From: Cyrtodaria siliqua
Lineage: Eukaryota > Mollusca > Bivalvia > Adapedonta > Hiatellidae
Direction: 5' to 3'
DNA: 64,000 nt
Assembly (NCBI GenBank): GCA_037043455.1
Contig: JAWPHD010011289.1
Span: 21,317-85,316 of the forward strand
Shown: piece by piece, positions 33,301-45,495 of the stretch
Layout of the letters: each line of letters begins with the position of its first letter
Numbering within the stretch: the stretch's first letter is position 1
Notes under the pieces: model-generated
The model's database searches: none
The model's input: only the letters and a program-made list of their open reading frames with translations
What the model was told of the DNA's origin: nothing
Position numbers and translations under genes: made by a program

Positions 33301-34160
33301 GATTGTTCAAATAATATGTATGTATGTATGTATTGGTTGATTGACTGATTTTATTGATTTAATGATGTTATCAGTTAAAATAGTTTGAGGTCATAGTATA
33401 AAGGACACCATTTGCATTATAAATCTAGGTGTTGACCCTTCATATATCACCGCATTCCCAAGGTATTGTGGAACAGTGTCTAGCAATCACCTATATCCTG
33501 GTATTAGCTTTGTTTTCCACCTAGACACCAATAGCGTGACACAATGTGGATAGATAGACTGATACGTTCCATTGTCTCACCTAATTCTAAATTATTTATC
33601 TTCTGTTGATTAAGGCAAGTTTAAATGAAAACAATGACTACAAAGACGTGCTTGCAAAGAATCATAAGCAGACAAGGATGTTTGTAATACATACGAGATA
33701 AAACAAATGAAAATAAATGCAACTGAGTGCCAATTCTCCTTAACACATATAAGGTCATTCGATGACCTCAGAGTTAAATGAGATGAAGGTAGAAGCTTTC
33801 CACCAGACGGAGAGAACACACGAAGTGCATAGGTTTCCACCAGTCGGAGCGAACCCACGCAGTGTAGAGGTTTACCAATCAAGGCCCACTCCGCTGAGCT
33901 ACAAAGGCCTCTGGGTTATAAATAAGAATATATAATATAAGAAATATATTTATACAAAATCAATACAACGTTTTAGGAAGTGGCTGTGGCATTTAAAGAC
34001 ACATTTCCCAACTGAATGTTGTCGCTGAAAAATCATGGATAGCATGCTTTTTAACTGCTTACTTCTCGCTGACTTATATTGAGGCCCCATCACAGTTTTT
34101 TTCTTTTCATTTACTATTACCTTAGTTTTTGATATAAAATATATTGTAACTAAAAACACT
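33301..34160. other. No recognised gene
   Basis: A short GTATGTAT run at 33319. 33760-33910 has CCACCAGACGGAGAGAACAC and CCACCAGTCGGAGCGAACCC, a ~57-bp imperfect duplication, followed by CCCACTCCGCTGAGCTACAA, which resembles an inverted tRNA-like SINE head. Confidence 0.45.
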
Positions 34161-34164
34161 AGAT

Positions 34165-34990
34165 TGTTTATTATGGGGGAGCATATAGTCGCCGCTTTTT
34201 CCGTCCGTCCGTGTGTGCGTCCGTCCGTCCGTCCGTCACACGTTTTGTCCGGAGCATAACTCAAAATGTATGTTTGATTAAAGTTCGTGTGAATGATTAG
34301 GACAATGAGACGGAGTGCAGTTCATAGGAACCATAACTCTAGCTTCACTACTTTTTTTAATTACCTCCCTTTTTTTAAGCATAATAGAGTTCCGTACGGA
34401 TTCATTTTGAATAAGGAAGCACTCACACTAAACATTACTTTTTTCTGTGTAACTTTCGGGATGCATCCATCGGTTCTACCGATTCTCTTCTTGTTATTAT
34501 TAATATCAGAAAACAAACAACAACACACGAACACGAAGTGAACATTTTACTGCACCATATATTAATATTAGTTCCCCCTATGGCCAATATGAGGTTGTCC
34601 ATATGTCCCTCACCGCTGCGGGTTCGATTTCCCATGGGGCCAGGACTGTTTAGTATGCGAGTATCAAGCTATCCAGCTTGCTTGCGGAACGTCGGTGGTT
34701 CTACTCAGGTACGCGCCCGTGCACGAAAAAATACCCGGGTTTGCACCTTGGGTCTTCGTCCACCAATACAAGACTGGAATGTCGCCAAATGACCTAAGCT
34801 GTTGGTGCAACTATAAAATCCAGTTTAATGAATTCATATAAGATTTGGTTGAATTCCGACAAGCGGTTTCTGAGAAAAAGTTGTCAGAAGCAAAAGATAA
34901 CGACGACGACAGACCGATAACGGACGGACGACGGACGTAGAGTGATTCCAAAACATCACATTGAGCCTTCGGCTCAGGCGATCAAAAACA
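34165..34990. repeat. Dispersed repeat with CCGTCCGT ends
   Basis: TATAGTCGCCGCTTTTTCCG and a (CCGT)n run at 34199-34238 open it. ACGGACGGACGACGGACGTA and GAGCCTTCGGCTCAGGCGAT at about 34920-34985 close it. A SINE-like element lies inside. Confidence 0.6.
34600..34830 (+). mobile_element. SINE-like element with B box
   Basis: GCTGCGGGTTCGATTTCCCA carries a pol III B box. GTCGGTGGTTCTACTCAGGT, TTGGGTCTTCGTCCACCAAT and AGCTGTTGGTGCAACTATAA match, inverted, the copies at 16555-16765 and 22728-22940. Confidence 0.7.
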
Positions 34991-35325
34991 CTGACAGATG
35001 ACAACGATTTTTGAATTTTGAAGTTCCGATGAGATTCTTGCATTTGAGATTTACTAAAACGTGGCAGAGAAGTAACTGACAATAGAGTATATTGTGCTAA
35101 AAATACAAAAACTATTAATTGTTAACACGGGTCTTTTAAGAAAATCCATATATACATCGTTGTTTTAACATATATACAAGCGCAAATAAAATGCAAAACG
35201 GTTATAATTTTTACTACATTATTATACACTCTTTATGGGACGGGCCTCATCCGTTGACAAAAAACTAATAATCTCAATTTCCTTGTGCAAATGTATTTCT
35301 AACAGCGATTTACAGTAACCTATAG

Positions 35326-35361
35326 AAATCCCCCCCCCCCCCACTCCCCCCCCCCCCCCCA
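35326..35361. repeat. Poly-C tract
   Basis: Two C runs separated by ACT, a simple-sequence tract that is likely length-variable. Confidence 0.9.
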
Positions 35362-35443
35362 CCCTCCCCAAATACAATAGGCTCGAAATGTGTCTTTAAG
35401 GAAGACAAAATGTAAACTTTTTATAGAAGATGGTACATATTGT

Positions 35444-35792
35444 TAATTCCATGGGTTAAACGCAGTAATGATGTATACACGATACAATGTTAATTCCATG
35501 GGTTCAACGCAGTAATGATGTAAAGACGATACAGCCTATGTTAATTCCATGGGTTAAACGCAGTAATGATGTATACACGATACAGCCTATGTTAATTCCA
35601 TGGGTTAAACGCAGTAATGATGTATACACGATACAGCCTATGTTAATTCCATGGGTTAAACGCAGTAATGATGTATACACGATGCAGCCTATGTTAATTC
35701 CATGGGTTAAACGCAGTAATGATGTAAACACGATACAGCCTATGTTAATTCCATGGGTTAAACGCAGTAATGATGTATACACGATACACATT
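35444..35792. repeat. 51-bp minisatellite, about 7 copies
   Basis: The unit TGTTAATTCCATGGGTTAAA plus CGCAGTAATGATGTATACAC and GATACAGCCTA is 51 bp (17 codons), so it stays open on both strands and yields spurious repeat proteins. Confidence 0.92.
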
Positions 35793-36086
35793 TGTCTATG
35801 TTTTTGTATACATTGTAGTATGTTTATGTTTCATCTTGATTGATTTTAGACAGCGTTTCATTTTAAAATATCGCATAAATTATATATATTATATTGGTAA
35901 ATATGTTATTAAGGGGCCTTAAGGGAGATTGCTATGCCAGCTGAGAATTCTTATTTCAATGAGGTAAAAAACCCATCACAAACAGGACTATTTTAATGTG
36001 GAGTGTAAAACAATGATTGTGTATACTTATAATGGTGCCCCTTTATTCGATTTAAACATATTTTACTGCCATATAACAGCATTAGA

Positions 36087-36215
36087 GTGCTGTGGTCTAG
36101 TGGTAGAGCGTAAGACCCATGATCCAAAAGTCGTGGGTTCGATCCCCGCCATAACCATATGTGTCGTGTCCCTGCATTGCTTAGTACTGGTTTTACCCAG
36201 GAAGACAATCAAAAA
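36087..36215 (+). mobile_element. tRNA-derived SINE
   Basis: GTGGTCTAGTGGTAGAGCGT (A-box region) and GTGGGTTCGATCCCCGCC (B box at 36136-36145) form a tRNA-like head of about 65 nt. TTAGTACTGGTTTTACCCAG is the SINE core. A second copy is inverted at 54930-55075. It is not called as a functional tRNA because the head runs straight into SINE body. Confidence 0.75.
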
Positions 36216-36237
36216 GTACCTTAGAAGCGAATCGCTT

Positions 36238-36301
36238 ACAACAGGTATAGAATACAGTACAACAGGTATAGAATACAGTACAACAGGTATAGAATACAGT
36301 A
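36238..36301. repeat. ~22-bp tandem repeat, 3 copies
   Basis: ACAACAGGTATAGAATACAG is repeated three times directly after the SINE. Confidence 0.9.
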
Positions 36302-37460
36302 AGAAATTAGTTACGGTCTTCCCCTTTATTCTATTTTGTCTACAATCGGTTACTGTTCACAGTGATTTTAAATGTTGATTTACTACAAAACCTTTCTCAA
36401 AACTCTGTCCATGTGTTCAGGTCATATAATAATGTATATGTGCCGATTATAAGTATAGGTTTATTCACGAGTTCTTAAAATACCCACGATTGAATATGCG
36501 TAAAATGAATTATAAGTTGGTAACTCTTAATTCGATGCTCCAGTTTTGGGGGTTTGCCCAGGCTGGTTAAAGCCGTTTATATTGTGTTTGTAGAGTTTGG
36601 ATTTTCAAAATATGTAAATAATATATACAGCTCGTCGTCAGTAGGTTTTAAAACGGTGTGTACATATGTTGTAAAATTTGCCTGTTAGTGGCGGGATAGG
36701 GACTTTAACAAACTGGAAAAACACATATTCAGACCAATGTAGTTTGGGAACAGTAAACACAACTCAAACTATTCTTCAGAAAATAATGTCTTTACTGAAA
36801 CATCGATGAGATATTGGTAACTAGCACAAGGATCACAACATGCTAATAACATACAAATGTAAAGCACGATTCACTGCAATATTACAAGTCAACAAAAGCA
36901 TTTTCGTCAAATCCGAAATAAGTTCTTGCTAAAGTTATTGCGAACATTTTTTTCTCAAACAATGATTGACAAATCTGCGAAGGATATACTGAAGTATATA
37001 ATATACGGAGGGGAAAAAGTTTAGCAAGTTTGTTAGATGAAATAATACTGTATACTGACATTCTGGGATTTGACGGGCTTGACCCCTACGTTCATTTATT
37101 CGTTATGTCAATAAGATATTCGACTGTTATTGACGTGTGTTTTAAACGGCCGAAACGAATCTTAACATTACACTAGTTTAAATGTCAATGGTCTACAGGT
37201 CGTGATAAGCAAACCAGTAGGTCGAAGATCCTGGAATGATCAATGTTCTTAATTATTTGAATAATTCAATTCAGAGCTGATTTAAGATAATGTACTACTT
37301 AAGTTCAATATACTTGAAACGTTCTCTGAGTCCCGAGTTCAGCCAATATAAACGACTTCACAATACATGATCAAATTTAGTTTCCATAACTGCATCAAAA
37401 GTGTTAATCCTCGATTTAACAATTATCTAAGTGCTTAATTTTTTTATTTCAGTTCAGAAA
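36302..37460. other. No recognised feature
   Basis: AT-rich DNA with dense stops, no repeats of clear family. Confidence 0.5.
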
Positions 37461-37466
37461 TCATAT

Positions 37467-37588
37467 TTAATTTCCTAATATGTACGTTATTTAGTACAGT
37501 AATCGCCAAAGATTAAACACTGCTGTGTTAATTTCCTAATATGTACGTTATTTAGTACAGTAATCGCCAAAGATTAAACACTGTTGTG
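37467..37588. repeat. 61-bp perfect-looking tandem duplication
   Basis: TTAATTTCCTAATATGTACG...ATTAAACACTG(C/T)TGTG occurs twice in succession with one C/T difference. Confidence 0.9.
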
Positions 37589-38137
37589 TTAATTACAAAT
37601 GGTTCTAAGTTACCCGTATTCACGGCTACTTGATAATGTGTATTCATGAAAAGGCGTGTTTATGTACTTTTAGCAGGGATGAGTATGCTAGAACGAAACT
37701 TATAGATAACTTATTTCTTTAAAATCGTAACATTATAACATAATAACAATTGGGCAATATGAATATATACAATTATTATATATACACATATATTACAGTT
37801 TGTGAATACTGTCATTTCATTCACAAAACTAGTTCATGAACTACTTAAAACTACAAATAAATAAAACATTTGCATATATATTCTAGTAATGTACACGAAA
37901 TATTCCTAACATTACACTGGACGGATTTTTTAATTATGCCATTTTTCAATAAAATGGACATGGAAACAATTAATACTTATGATATATATACATATTTAAT
38001 GAATAAGAAATTAACATTTCTGTAAACTATAAAACACGCAACAGAATAATAAGTAAATGAGTATACTAATACTGCTTTAGCGGCATCCACTTGTAACACA
38101 TGTTCGTTGTATGTATGATTACAGTAGGTAAAAGTCT

Positions 38138-38302
38138 GTATCTGGCATAATCTAGATATCTTGGCTCTATATCTGACATGATCTAGATATCTTGGATCTA
38201 TATCTGACATGATCTAGATAGCTTGGATCTATATCTGACATGATCTAGATATCTTGGCTCTATATCTGACATGATCTAGATATCTTGGATCTATATCTGA
38301 CA
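38138..38302. repeat. ~31-bp tandem repeat, 5-6 copies
   Basis: ATCTGACATGATCTAGATAT followed by CTTGG(A/C)TCTAT. It lies downstream of the stathmin gene. Confidence 0.9.
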
Positions 38303-38309
38303 TCTCCCT

Positions 38310-40253
38310 TTCACACAGCCAATGCCTGTAAATCAATCATGTTCTACCTCACAGGAAAGTGTTGGAAAATCGATGTTAATCTACTGTATATACTATACTA
38401 TTAAACTATCGGAAGTCTTTGAGACAGTGCAATACGCTTTGATAATGATTATTTCTTAACAACTCTACGCATAGCAATCTAAATATATTCTAAATAAATA
38501 ATGAATCTAGTTCCGATAGTGGACGAATGATGAAACTGTTCATACGTACAATATGAAGATATGGTGACTCTAGAACACCAGCAACTATGGACAAAGATGC
38601 CTTTAAAGAACCCGGTCTCTACAATTACAAAGACCATTGTTCTAAATCGCCGATGTTGTGTTGTTTATATAGGTAAGGTGGTGAGTTTTACATTTTGAGA
38701 AATATTTATGGTTTCTGAAAACTCCTGGTGGGGATAAGGCTTTTGTGTGTGGGTGGTGTGGTGGGCGATCTGCTTCATTGGTCACTTATGTGAGCATCAC
38801 ACAACACGCAATACAATCATCTGTCTACATTTTTGTACTTCAGTATGTATTACTTGTATTATGTTATTATTTAACATAATTTACAATAGTAATTACAGTG
38901 TACTACGTTACAAATACTTTATGTACTAAAAAAATGCCATTACAAAGCCTTGCATATCATAACTTATACATGTAAGTATACCACATGTAAAACTTGCCCT
39001 GTCATTTAGCCAAAACAAAAAAATGGCCACAGTCCAAACTACCCGAGTTTATTTTCATTTCGTTTTAGTTACACCCTCATGCAAACATATCGATTGCCTA
39101 GATAGATTTTAACAATATATCCCAAACATAACCTCGTCTGTTTTAGCCTGACCTTTATACAGAAGAAAAAAACGTTATTATAGTATGAATCATAGGCTGT
39201 TATTGTTAAAATAAATTTAACAATTTGCATATATCTATATACTGTCCATTATCGACAGTTGGTTTAGCACTTTGGTATAAAAGCTTTTGTATATACTAAA
39301 GAGAGATCAAAGATAAAAACCTTATTATAGAATATATAAATACTCGAACATTTTTGTAACCTTCAAAACAGTGTAAATCAATTAATGAAAATATTTCCAA
39401 TAAAAGTACTGAATTAAATGTAAAAATGTAAACAGAAAGAACTATTTGTTTGGGCAAATGAACATGCACAACTATGTATAATAAAATAAATAAATGTGAT
39501 TATTACACTCCAGTAATAAGTACGAAATACATTTGTCAGTTATAAAATAGTGTTTTTTTAAAGTATTACACATGGCAGAATCATATTACTGACAGGTCAA
39601 ACCGTGAAATACAGCGACCATATAGTTAACAGGACGAGACACGGCCTAATGTAATAGATTAGCCTTTATTTGTGTATAAAATTCAACATACGCATAATGA
39701 TGGTCAAGCCAAACAGGACCAAGTCAGGCAGACGGCCTTACGAATTATACTTGCATGTTTAATACACCTTTTCCATGTGTCAACATATACACGTGAATAC
39801 GTAATGTTCTGGCAGCACTGAGTGTGAACCTGAACCCATACAAAGTCTCCTAATATCATAAATCGATGTAAGCCTAGCTGATTCCATTCGTGGCGTCGAT
39901 CTATTGCACCGTGGCTTACGACGAAACAATATGCAATGGGCTTCAGCCTTTATAAGCATTTTTGTTGTTCTTTTACCTCATTCGAAGATGAATCATTTGG
40001 TTTCAGTACTATTGAGCTGTTATATAGATAATTTTTCATAATTGTATGTATGTCAGTACATGTTTCCCCCGCTTAGAAATGTTATGTATTGATAACAGTC
40101 CTATGCTTGCATGTCTTTTTACAAATAACCTTCAGCCCCCTTTTTTCTGTAAAACTCACTCATCCGTATAATGCGTCTAGGCACGATATGTAAATAAAAT
40201 ATGATTTTATGACGGAACTTAATTTAAATAAACCTAGAAAGAAAGAACTACAT
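38310..40253. other. 3' flank / possible 3' UTR of the stathmin gene
   Basis: No ORF of note. On the minus strand this follows the stathmin stop codon. A candidate AATAAA is at 39665-39670. Confidence 0.5.
39665..39670 (-). terminator. STMND1: Candidate poly(A) signal for the stathmin gene
   Basis: TTTATT on the + strand reads AATAAA on the minus strand, about 585 nt after the stop codon. AATAAA words are frequent by chance in such AT-rich DNA. Confidence 0.35.
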
Positions 40254-40580
40254 TCATTCTGGTACCATCGGCGTTTCTAGCCTTTCTAAAAGTTCTGACG
40301 GGTCTTTGATAATTTCACCAGTACCGTTATGCTCCTGTGTATCTTCCATTTCCTGACGTTCCTTCTTCCTTCGCCGCACTTCTTCTCGCCTTCTCTCGCG
40401 CTCTATCTGTTTTTCCTTAACTTCGCGCAATCTTCGTTCACGATTGTCTGAAGCACTTTCCATTTTCTGAACAACTTGTTCTTCTTTCTTCTTCTGATAA
40501 TCCTGGAAGGATTCAAGGGCCGCCGTTTGGTCGGCTTTGTCAAGGTCCTTGATTTTCTCAAGACGAGCCCTTTCCTTTTT
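40254..40580 (-). CDS. STMND1: Stathmin-domain protein, terminal exon (coiled-coil helix)
   Basis: After a CTCTTTCCAG acceptor (minus strand) the exon opens in phase 0 and encodes 108 residues plus TGA. KKERARLEKIKDLDKADQTA starts it; VVQKMESASDNRERRL and IERERRREEVRRRKKE follow. The latter two blocks line up with the LTHKMEANKENRE and HIEEVRKNKE blocks of vertebrate stathmin, and the distance from the RRK of the previous exon is within a few residues of the family value. Role by family: a long helix that binds alpha/beta-tubulin and limits microtubule assembly. The final ~30 residues (DTQEHNGTGEIIKDPSELLE...) are an acidic tail. An ATG-led reading frame continues 78 nt upstream of the acceptor, but that part is intron. 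Confidence 0.85.
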   Translation of the reverse strand, partial: KKERARLEKIKDLDKADQTAALESFQDYQKKKEEQVVQKMESASDNRERRLREVKEKQIERERRREEVRRRKKERQEMEDTQEHNGTGEIIKDPSELLERLETPMVPE

Positions 40581-42632
40581 CTGGAAAGAGACGACAACAA
40601 TGAAATAGAAACCAATATAGATATATTCGCTATCTGCCATAACTGGCATATCTGACATGTGTTTCTGTCGTCATTTGGATCGGCTAAAGTAAACAAAACA
40701 AGCACTTTCTAGATGCATGTTCACCCAACGCCCAGATGCATGTTCACCCAACGCCCAGATGCATGTTCACCCAACGCCCATCACTATTACCAGCTCAGTG
40801 GTATACAGAGTCTAGCTAACGTTATGAATATTAATGATTATATATACATTTAAATCCACGCTTTCATGAATGACCTTGTCATGCAAAAGAAATAAAACAT
40901 ATTGAATAGCTTAGAGTCACAAACATGATGGCTTCTCTTATAAATAGTAGAGTTTGACAAACAATTTTCATCAGAAAAACATGAATATTTAATGAATTCA
41001 GAAGTAATGCACGAATTAGTTTTATTTGTATAACTTATTTAACATATGTATAACATTAAGATGTGTGGGCGTTCGTCGTATTATATTCAAGATTTCAGAC
41101 TTAACAGTACTTATTTACAATTCTTCAACACTCACTTAGCAAGCAAAGGCCACTGTTTGCTTTCAGGAGTTGGGGGATAATGTAAATGTAAAAAACACCT
41201 ACTATTAAAAGCATGTTTGTTGTTTCAAGGCAGGGGTTACACGGTGCCATAAAACATATGTTTGAATAATAATTTAAGTTCAAATATAAACTGATAGAAA
41301 ACAAACACATTTAAGGCTAGTGTTTAAAAGTCAAACAGAACTGCTGCGAATGTTTTGCTTAAAGTACTTGACTTCTTAGTTACTTAAACGTGTTCATATG
41401 AATTGTGTATTGCAAGTAAGACTGATTTATTGATAATTATTAATTTATTCATACCATCAGAAGTTTTTCTCTCAGTTTACTGGCAGTCATACATTTACGT
41501 ACAACAGGAGATGACACGTACAAGTACCCCGATGTTTTTCACCATAATGTCAAATTGATCATTATTTTCAGTTATTTTTGATGAATCTGTTAAAAGTTTA
41601 TTGATGATTTTTCCAATCTCATTAAAATCAGACCCTATGATACTCTACACTCCAAGGCAGTGTTGTCAGATCATATAGCGGACAGTATCAAAGCGTAATT
41701 AGGATATGATTTCAATGAGTTTGCTTTGGTCAAAACTGTGCATTTTATTTAAAAGATATGAAATAAAGTGTAACTGGGTGTAGCCGACTGGTAAGTGTCG
41801 CCTAGTCTAGTATGTTTTACCAGAAACATATTTACAAATGTTCCTGATCCAAATTTTACCGACAGTATATTTAATTGTAAGTGGTTTCTGGATTTATTGT
41901 TTCTGGTTCCAGGTTTAACAACGTTATTGTTTGTAAATTAGCTTTATGAACTTTGTCCGTCGAATGGTGCCTTAACGGGAATGATCCCGTGTACAGGAGG
42001 CTATCCTTCGGGCATGTACAAAAAAACAAAAAAACTACAACAAGAAAAAACCCAAAAACACAGAGGCTTATATTAGATAATAAGGGTAGGTTGATCCTAG
42101 ATTTCTTTGTATCATCTCCCTGCGACTCTTAATACAATTATTTCGCATAAGAAAACGTAATTGTCAAACGTGTGTTTGACTGATTAATGAACAGAATAGA
42201 AAATAATGTTTTTCAACTTGTACAGAGTACCTCGATGGTCAACATGAGTTTACACAATACATGATTATAAATGAATGGTATAAAAAAACACACAAAAAAA
42301 GAGATGATTTACACAACATAGCGAAAAGTGATTTTACTAGACATATATATTATAGTATAGAATGCACCTTAACCTGGATTGTTTAATAAAACAGTTAATT
42401 GGTCAAATGCTCTTTTGCTGTATTTAGCCGAATTTTCATTCACTGAATTTTATAAAGCCTTTTCAATATCTTTTCAAGAAGGAAGTATTTCTTATATCAT
42501 TAACCACATGACAAATTGTAATGTGATATTCTTTTTTTTTTCTTTTTTTTGTTCAAAAAACCCAATACATTTCATATCTTTCTCTTCTATTTCTTCTATA
42601 TATTTCATTAATGAATTATTGTTATCACCTAC
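40581..42632 (-). other. STMND1: Stathmin gene intron
   Basis: 2,052-bp phase-0 intron, donor AAG|GTAGGT and acceptor TTTCCAG on the minus strand. A triple repeat of AGATGCATGTTCACCCAACG lies at 40711-40780. Otherwise AT-rich with no recognised element. Confidence 0.75.
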
Positions 42633-42925
42633 CTTTCGCCTCTGATCTGCCTTCTCCAACTTGTCTTTTATTTCTTCCTCTGTCAGCGAGTGCTTCTTCT
42701 TGCGTCTCTTCTCCAGCTTTGCGAGTCTCAGTGGGGGAAGTGCGGGCAGTTTGCTTCCGCTTTTAGCATCGATAATATCAAACGACATGCCACCGCTCTT
42801 CTCCATCGTTGTCTTAGATATTAACCCCTCCTCACGCAGTTTCTGGAGAATCATTGACTCCTCTAAACGAGCTTTATCCTTGGCGCTGTTTCTCGTGTTC
42901 AGGGCAACTCCAGTGATTCCAAGCT
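42633..42925 (-). CDS. STMND1: Stathmin-domain protein, exon with N-terminal part of the stathmin domain
   Basis: A TTTCCCTCTACAG acceptor gives two bases completing a Glu codon, then LGITGVALNTRNSAKDKARL and EESMILQKLREEGLISK. Next comes GGMSFDIIDAKSGSKLPALP, matching the stathmin N-terminal strand (AFELIL...) and its Pro-rich loop, then RLAKLEKRRKKKHSLTEEEI and KDKLEKADQRRK, matching LSLEEIQKKLEAAEERRK. It ends in phase 0 at AAG|GTAGGT, and I believe the family has an exon boundary at this same site. The MILQKLREEGLI block followed by a stathmin domain, with an MGC start upstream, points to STMND1 rather than STMN1-4. Confidence 0.87.
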
Positions 42926-43479
42926 CTGTAGAGGGAAATAAGTAAGTATTAGACCATCAGGACTTGGACACATTACGTGGTCCGAGTATCAACTTTCATA
43001 CCCCTACCAACCACTTCTTCAAGAAGCGAAAACGGGGTTGGCTATGAAATAAAACCTTAATTTTTGCTGAAATTGTTTGCATATTGTAAAATTAAAACGT
43101 ATTATAGGCAATTTTAAACATGTTTTCGCGTTTTTTCAGTAAAAAACGTTTTTAAGTATATTTTATTGTCGAAATATCCATTATAAAATCCTGCTAATAT
43201 AAGCTTTCCCATCGCTTAACGGAATTAAGGCGGAACCACGTAATGTAGCGAGAAACAAATTCCACATTTAAACTATTAGAAATTTGGCAAGTATCGCATC
43301 GTTCCGTGGAAGCTGGTATGATTTACATTTTTTTAATTTAATATATAAACATAAATGATTTTGAATGAGAGAAAACGGGATCTCATCACCTTAGTGACCA
43401 CATTCCATTAACTATGTCATAATGATAACTATTGTTATCATATAACTCACGTTTATACAGCCAAATAATCATTATTATT

Positions 43480-43905
43480 GAGATTTCTGAAAAACTTGGT
43501 CAAGGGTGAGAATTATCAAAATCGGATGATAACAAAGACGATATGATCATTTGAAGGTTCTTTTGAAAAACGGGTATAGACGCCGCCATTTTGAGAACTA
43601 TGACACCACAGTTCTAAATTACCATATATGGAATGTTTTTATAATATGTATAGGTAAATCACAACAGAGGTATGACAAATAAATATACTAAAGTGTAATA
43701 ATACATTATATGACCAGTAAAGGATTTTGCATTAATTTTCAGTGGTTTCCTTTGCTTTAATTTAAAATTATGACGTCATATTTCTAAAAATGGCGGCTCC
43801 CTTATCCGTTTTAGAACAGCCTTCAAATGGTCATATCTTCTTTGTTATCAGCTGTTGGTAATTTTTACACCGTTTTCCAAGTTTTTCAGAACTCCCAATA
43901 CTGAA
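43480..43905. mobile_element. Hairpin MITE, second copy of the TGACGTCA family
   Basis: Ends TTTCTGAAAAACTTGGTCAA and TTTTCCAAGTTTTTCAGAAC are inverted. ATCATTTGAAGGTTCTTTTG pairs with AGCCTTCAAATGGTCAT. Inner GCCGCCATTTTGAGAAC pairs with AAAAATGGCGGC. ACCATATATGG and TTTCCTTTGCTTTAA are shared with 3650-4139. Confidence 0.7.
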
Positions 43906-44369
43906 GATTGTTTGGCTGTGTCATTACACTTCCTTCAGTGATTACTATTGTTAACGGAACAATATATACATCAGGTGCATGCTATGTGAGTTTTCCATTA
44001 ACGACACACAAAATGACTTTTCTATAAGCTTAATTGTTATATATAATTATATAAATGTCCTCATTGGCGATATTCAGACTGTTATAATAGTACAATGATA
44101 AATTTAGAATTCAATTTCAAATTATATTAAAAACTGCATAGTATTACTAATAATCAAAGGCGTGGGAGTGATTATCGATACGATCGATACAGCCTACATT
44201 GCCGGTTCAGCAGGGGTTACATCTTTAAATTAACAGCAGCATAACTTATGTTTGATTTCGAACCAAATCAAGATTAGGACAACTCAAAATTATTATATAC
44301 AAAACTATATATATATACACAAATATATTTAAGACATAGTTTTCATAACGTTATAATGTGTTAAAGTGG

Positions 44370-45310
44370 AATACATGTCGTGTTTTGCAAAAGTGTACAC
44401 GTACAGAGTATATTTGCCATGTACAGAGTGTGTTTACAATGTGTACATGTACAGTGTGTTTGAAATATGTGTATGTAAAGTGTATGATACAATGTGTGGA
44501 CCTACAGAGTGTGTTAGTTATGTGTACATGTACAGAGTGTGTTTACGATGAGTACATGTACATAGTGTGTTTACAATGTGTTCAAGTATAGTGTGTTTAC
44601 AATGTGTATATATACAGAATGTGTTTACAAATGTACTTGTACATAGTGTGTTTACAATATGTACATTTACAATGTGTACACGTCCACAGTGTATTTACAA
44701 TGTGTACATGTACGTAGTGTGTTTACAATGTGTACACGTACACAGTGTGTTTCAGTGTGTTACATGTACTGAGTGTTTATAATGTGTACACGTACATAGT
44801 GTGTTTCAATGTGTTACATGTACTGAGTGTGTTTATAATGTGTACACGTACATAGTGTGTATCCAATGTGCACATGTACATAGTGTGTTTACAATGTGTA
44901 CGCGTACACAGTGTGTTTACAATGCGTTACATGTACTGAGTGTGTTTATACTGTGTACACGTATATAGTGTGTTAACAATGTGTACACGTACATAGTGTG
45001 TTTCAATGTGTTACATGTGCGGAGTGTGTTTATAATGAGTACACGTACATAGTGTGTTTACAATGTGTGCATGTACATAGTGTGTATACAATGTGTTACA
45101 TGTACAGAGTGTGTTTGCAATGTGTAAATTTACAGAATGTGTTTACAATGTGTACATGTACATACTGTGTTTACAATGTGTGCATGTACAGAGTGTGTTT
45201 ACAATGTGTACATGTACAGTGTGTCTACAATGTGTACTTGTACAGTGTGTTTACAATGTGTACATGTACAGTGTGTTTACAATGTGTTACATGTACAGAG
45301 TGTGTTTATA
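44370..45310. repeat. 26-28-bp minisatellite, block 1
   Basis: Dozens of units of GTGTTTACAATGTGTACATG plus TACAGA. Variants ACACGTACA and GCATGTACA are common. TGTACATGTACA is self-complementary. All three + frames stay open for long stretches; the Cys/Val/Tyr-rich peptides are artefacts. Confidence 0.93.
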
Positions 45311-45495
45311 ATATGTACACGTTACACAGGCGCGTAACCTGACATACGCCCGTACGCCCGGGCGTACAGTTCGCCAGAAAAATAAAAATAATAAATGGTC
45401 CAAAAATGCAATAAAATCCGAAGTGGGATAGGAGATTAGGGGTAAACTATTTCCAGCAGAGTCGTTGCGCCTTATTTTCCCGATCCTAATTTGTA
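45311..45495. other. Non-repeat island inside the minisatellite
   Basis: About 180 bp with GGCGCGTAACCTGACATACG, the perfect 16-bp palindrome GTACGCCCGGGCGTAC (45352-45367) and a GC-richer composition than the flanks. It interrupts the array, probably as an inserted short element. Confidence 0.6.

Noticed and set aside
35444..35792. CRISPR-like regular spacing of direct repeats
   Set aside because: The units abut with no unique spacers, and the window is eukaryotic.
36087..36150. Functional tRNA gene
   Set aside because: The tRNA-like head continues directly into a SINE core, recurs inverted at 54930-55075 and shows no clean acceptor stem.
40254..40705. Two longer ATG-led frames over the stathmin terminal exon
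   Set aside because: One extends the real frame into intron upstream of the acceptor; the other is an out-of-frame shadow of the Lys/Arg-rich helix.
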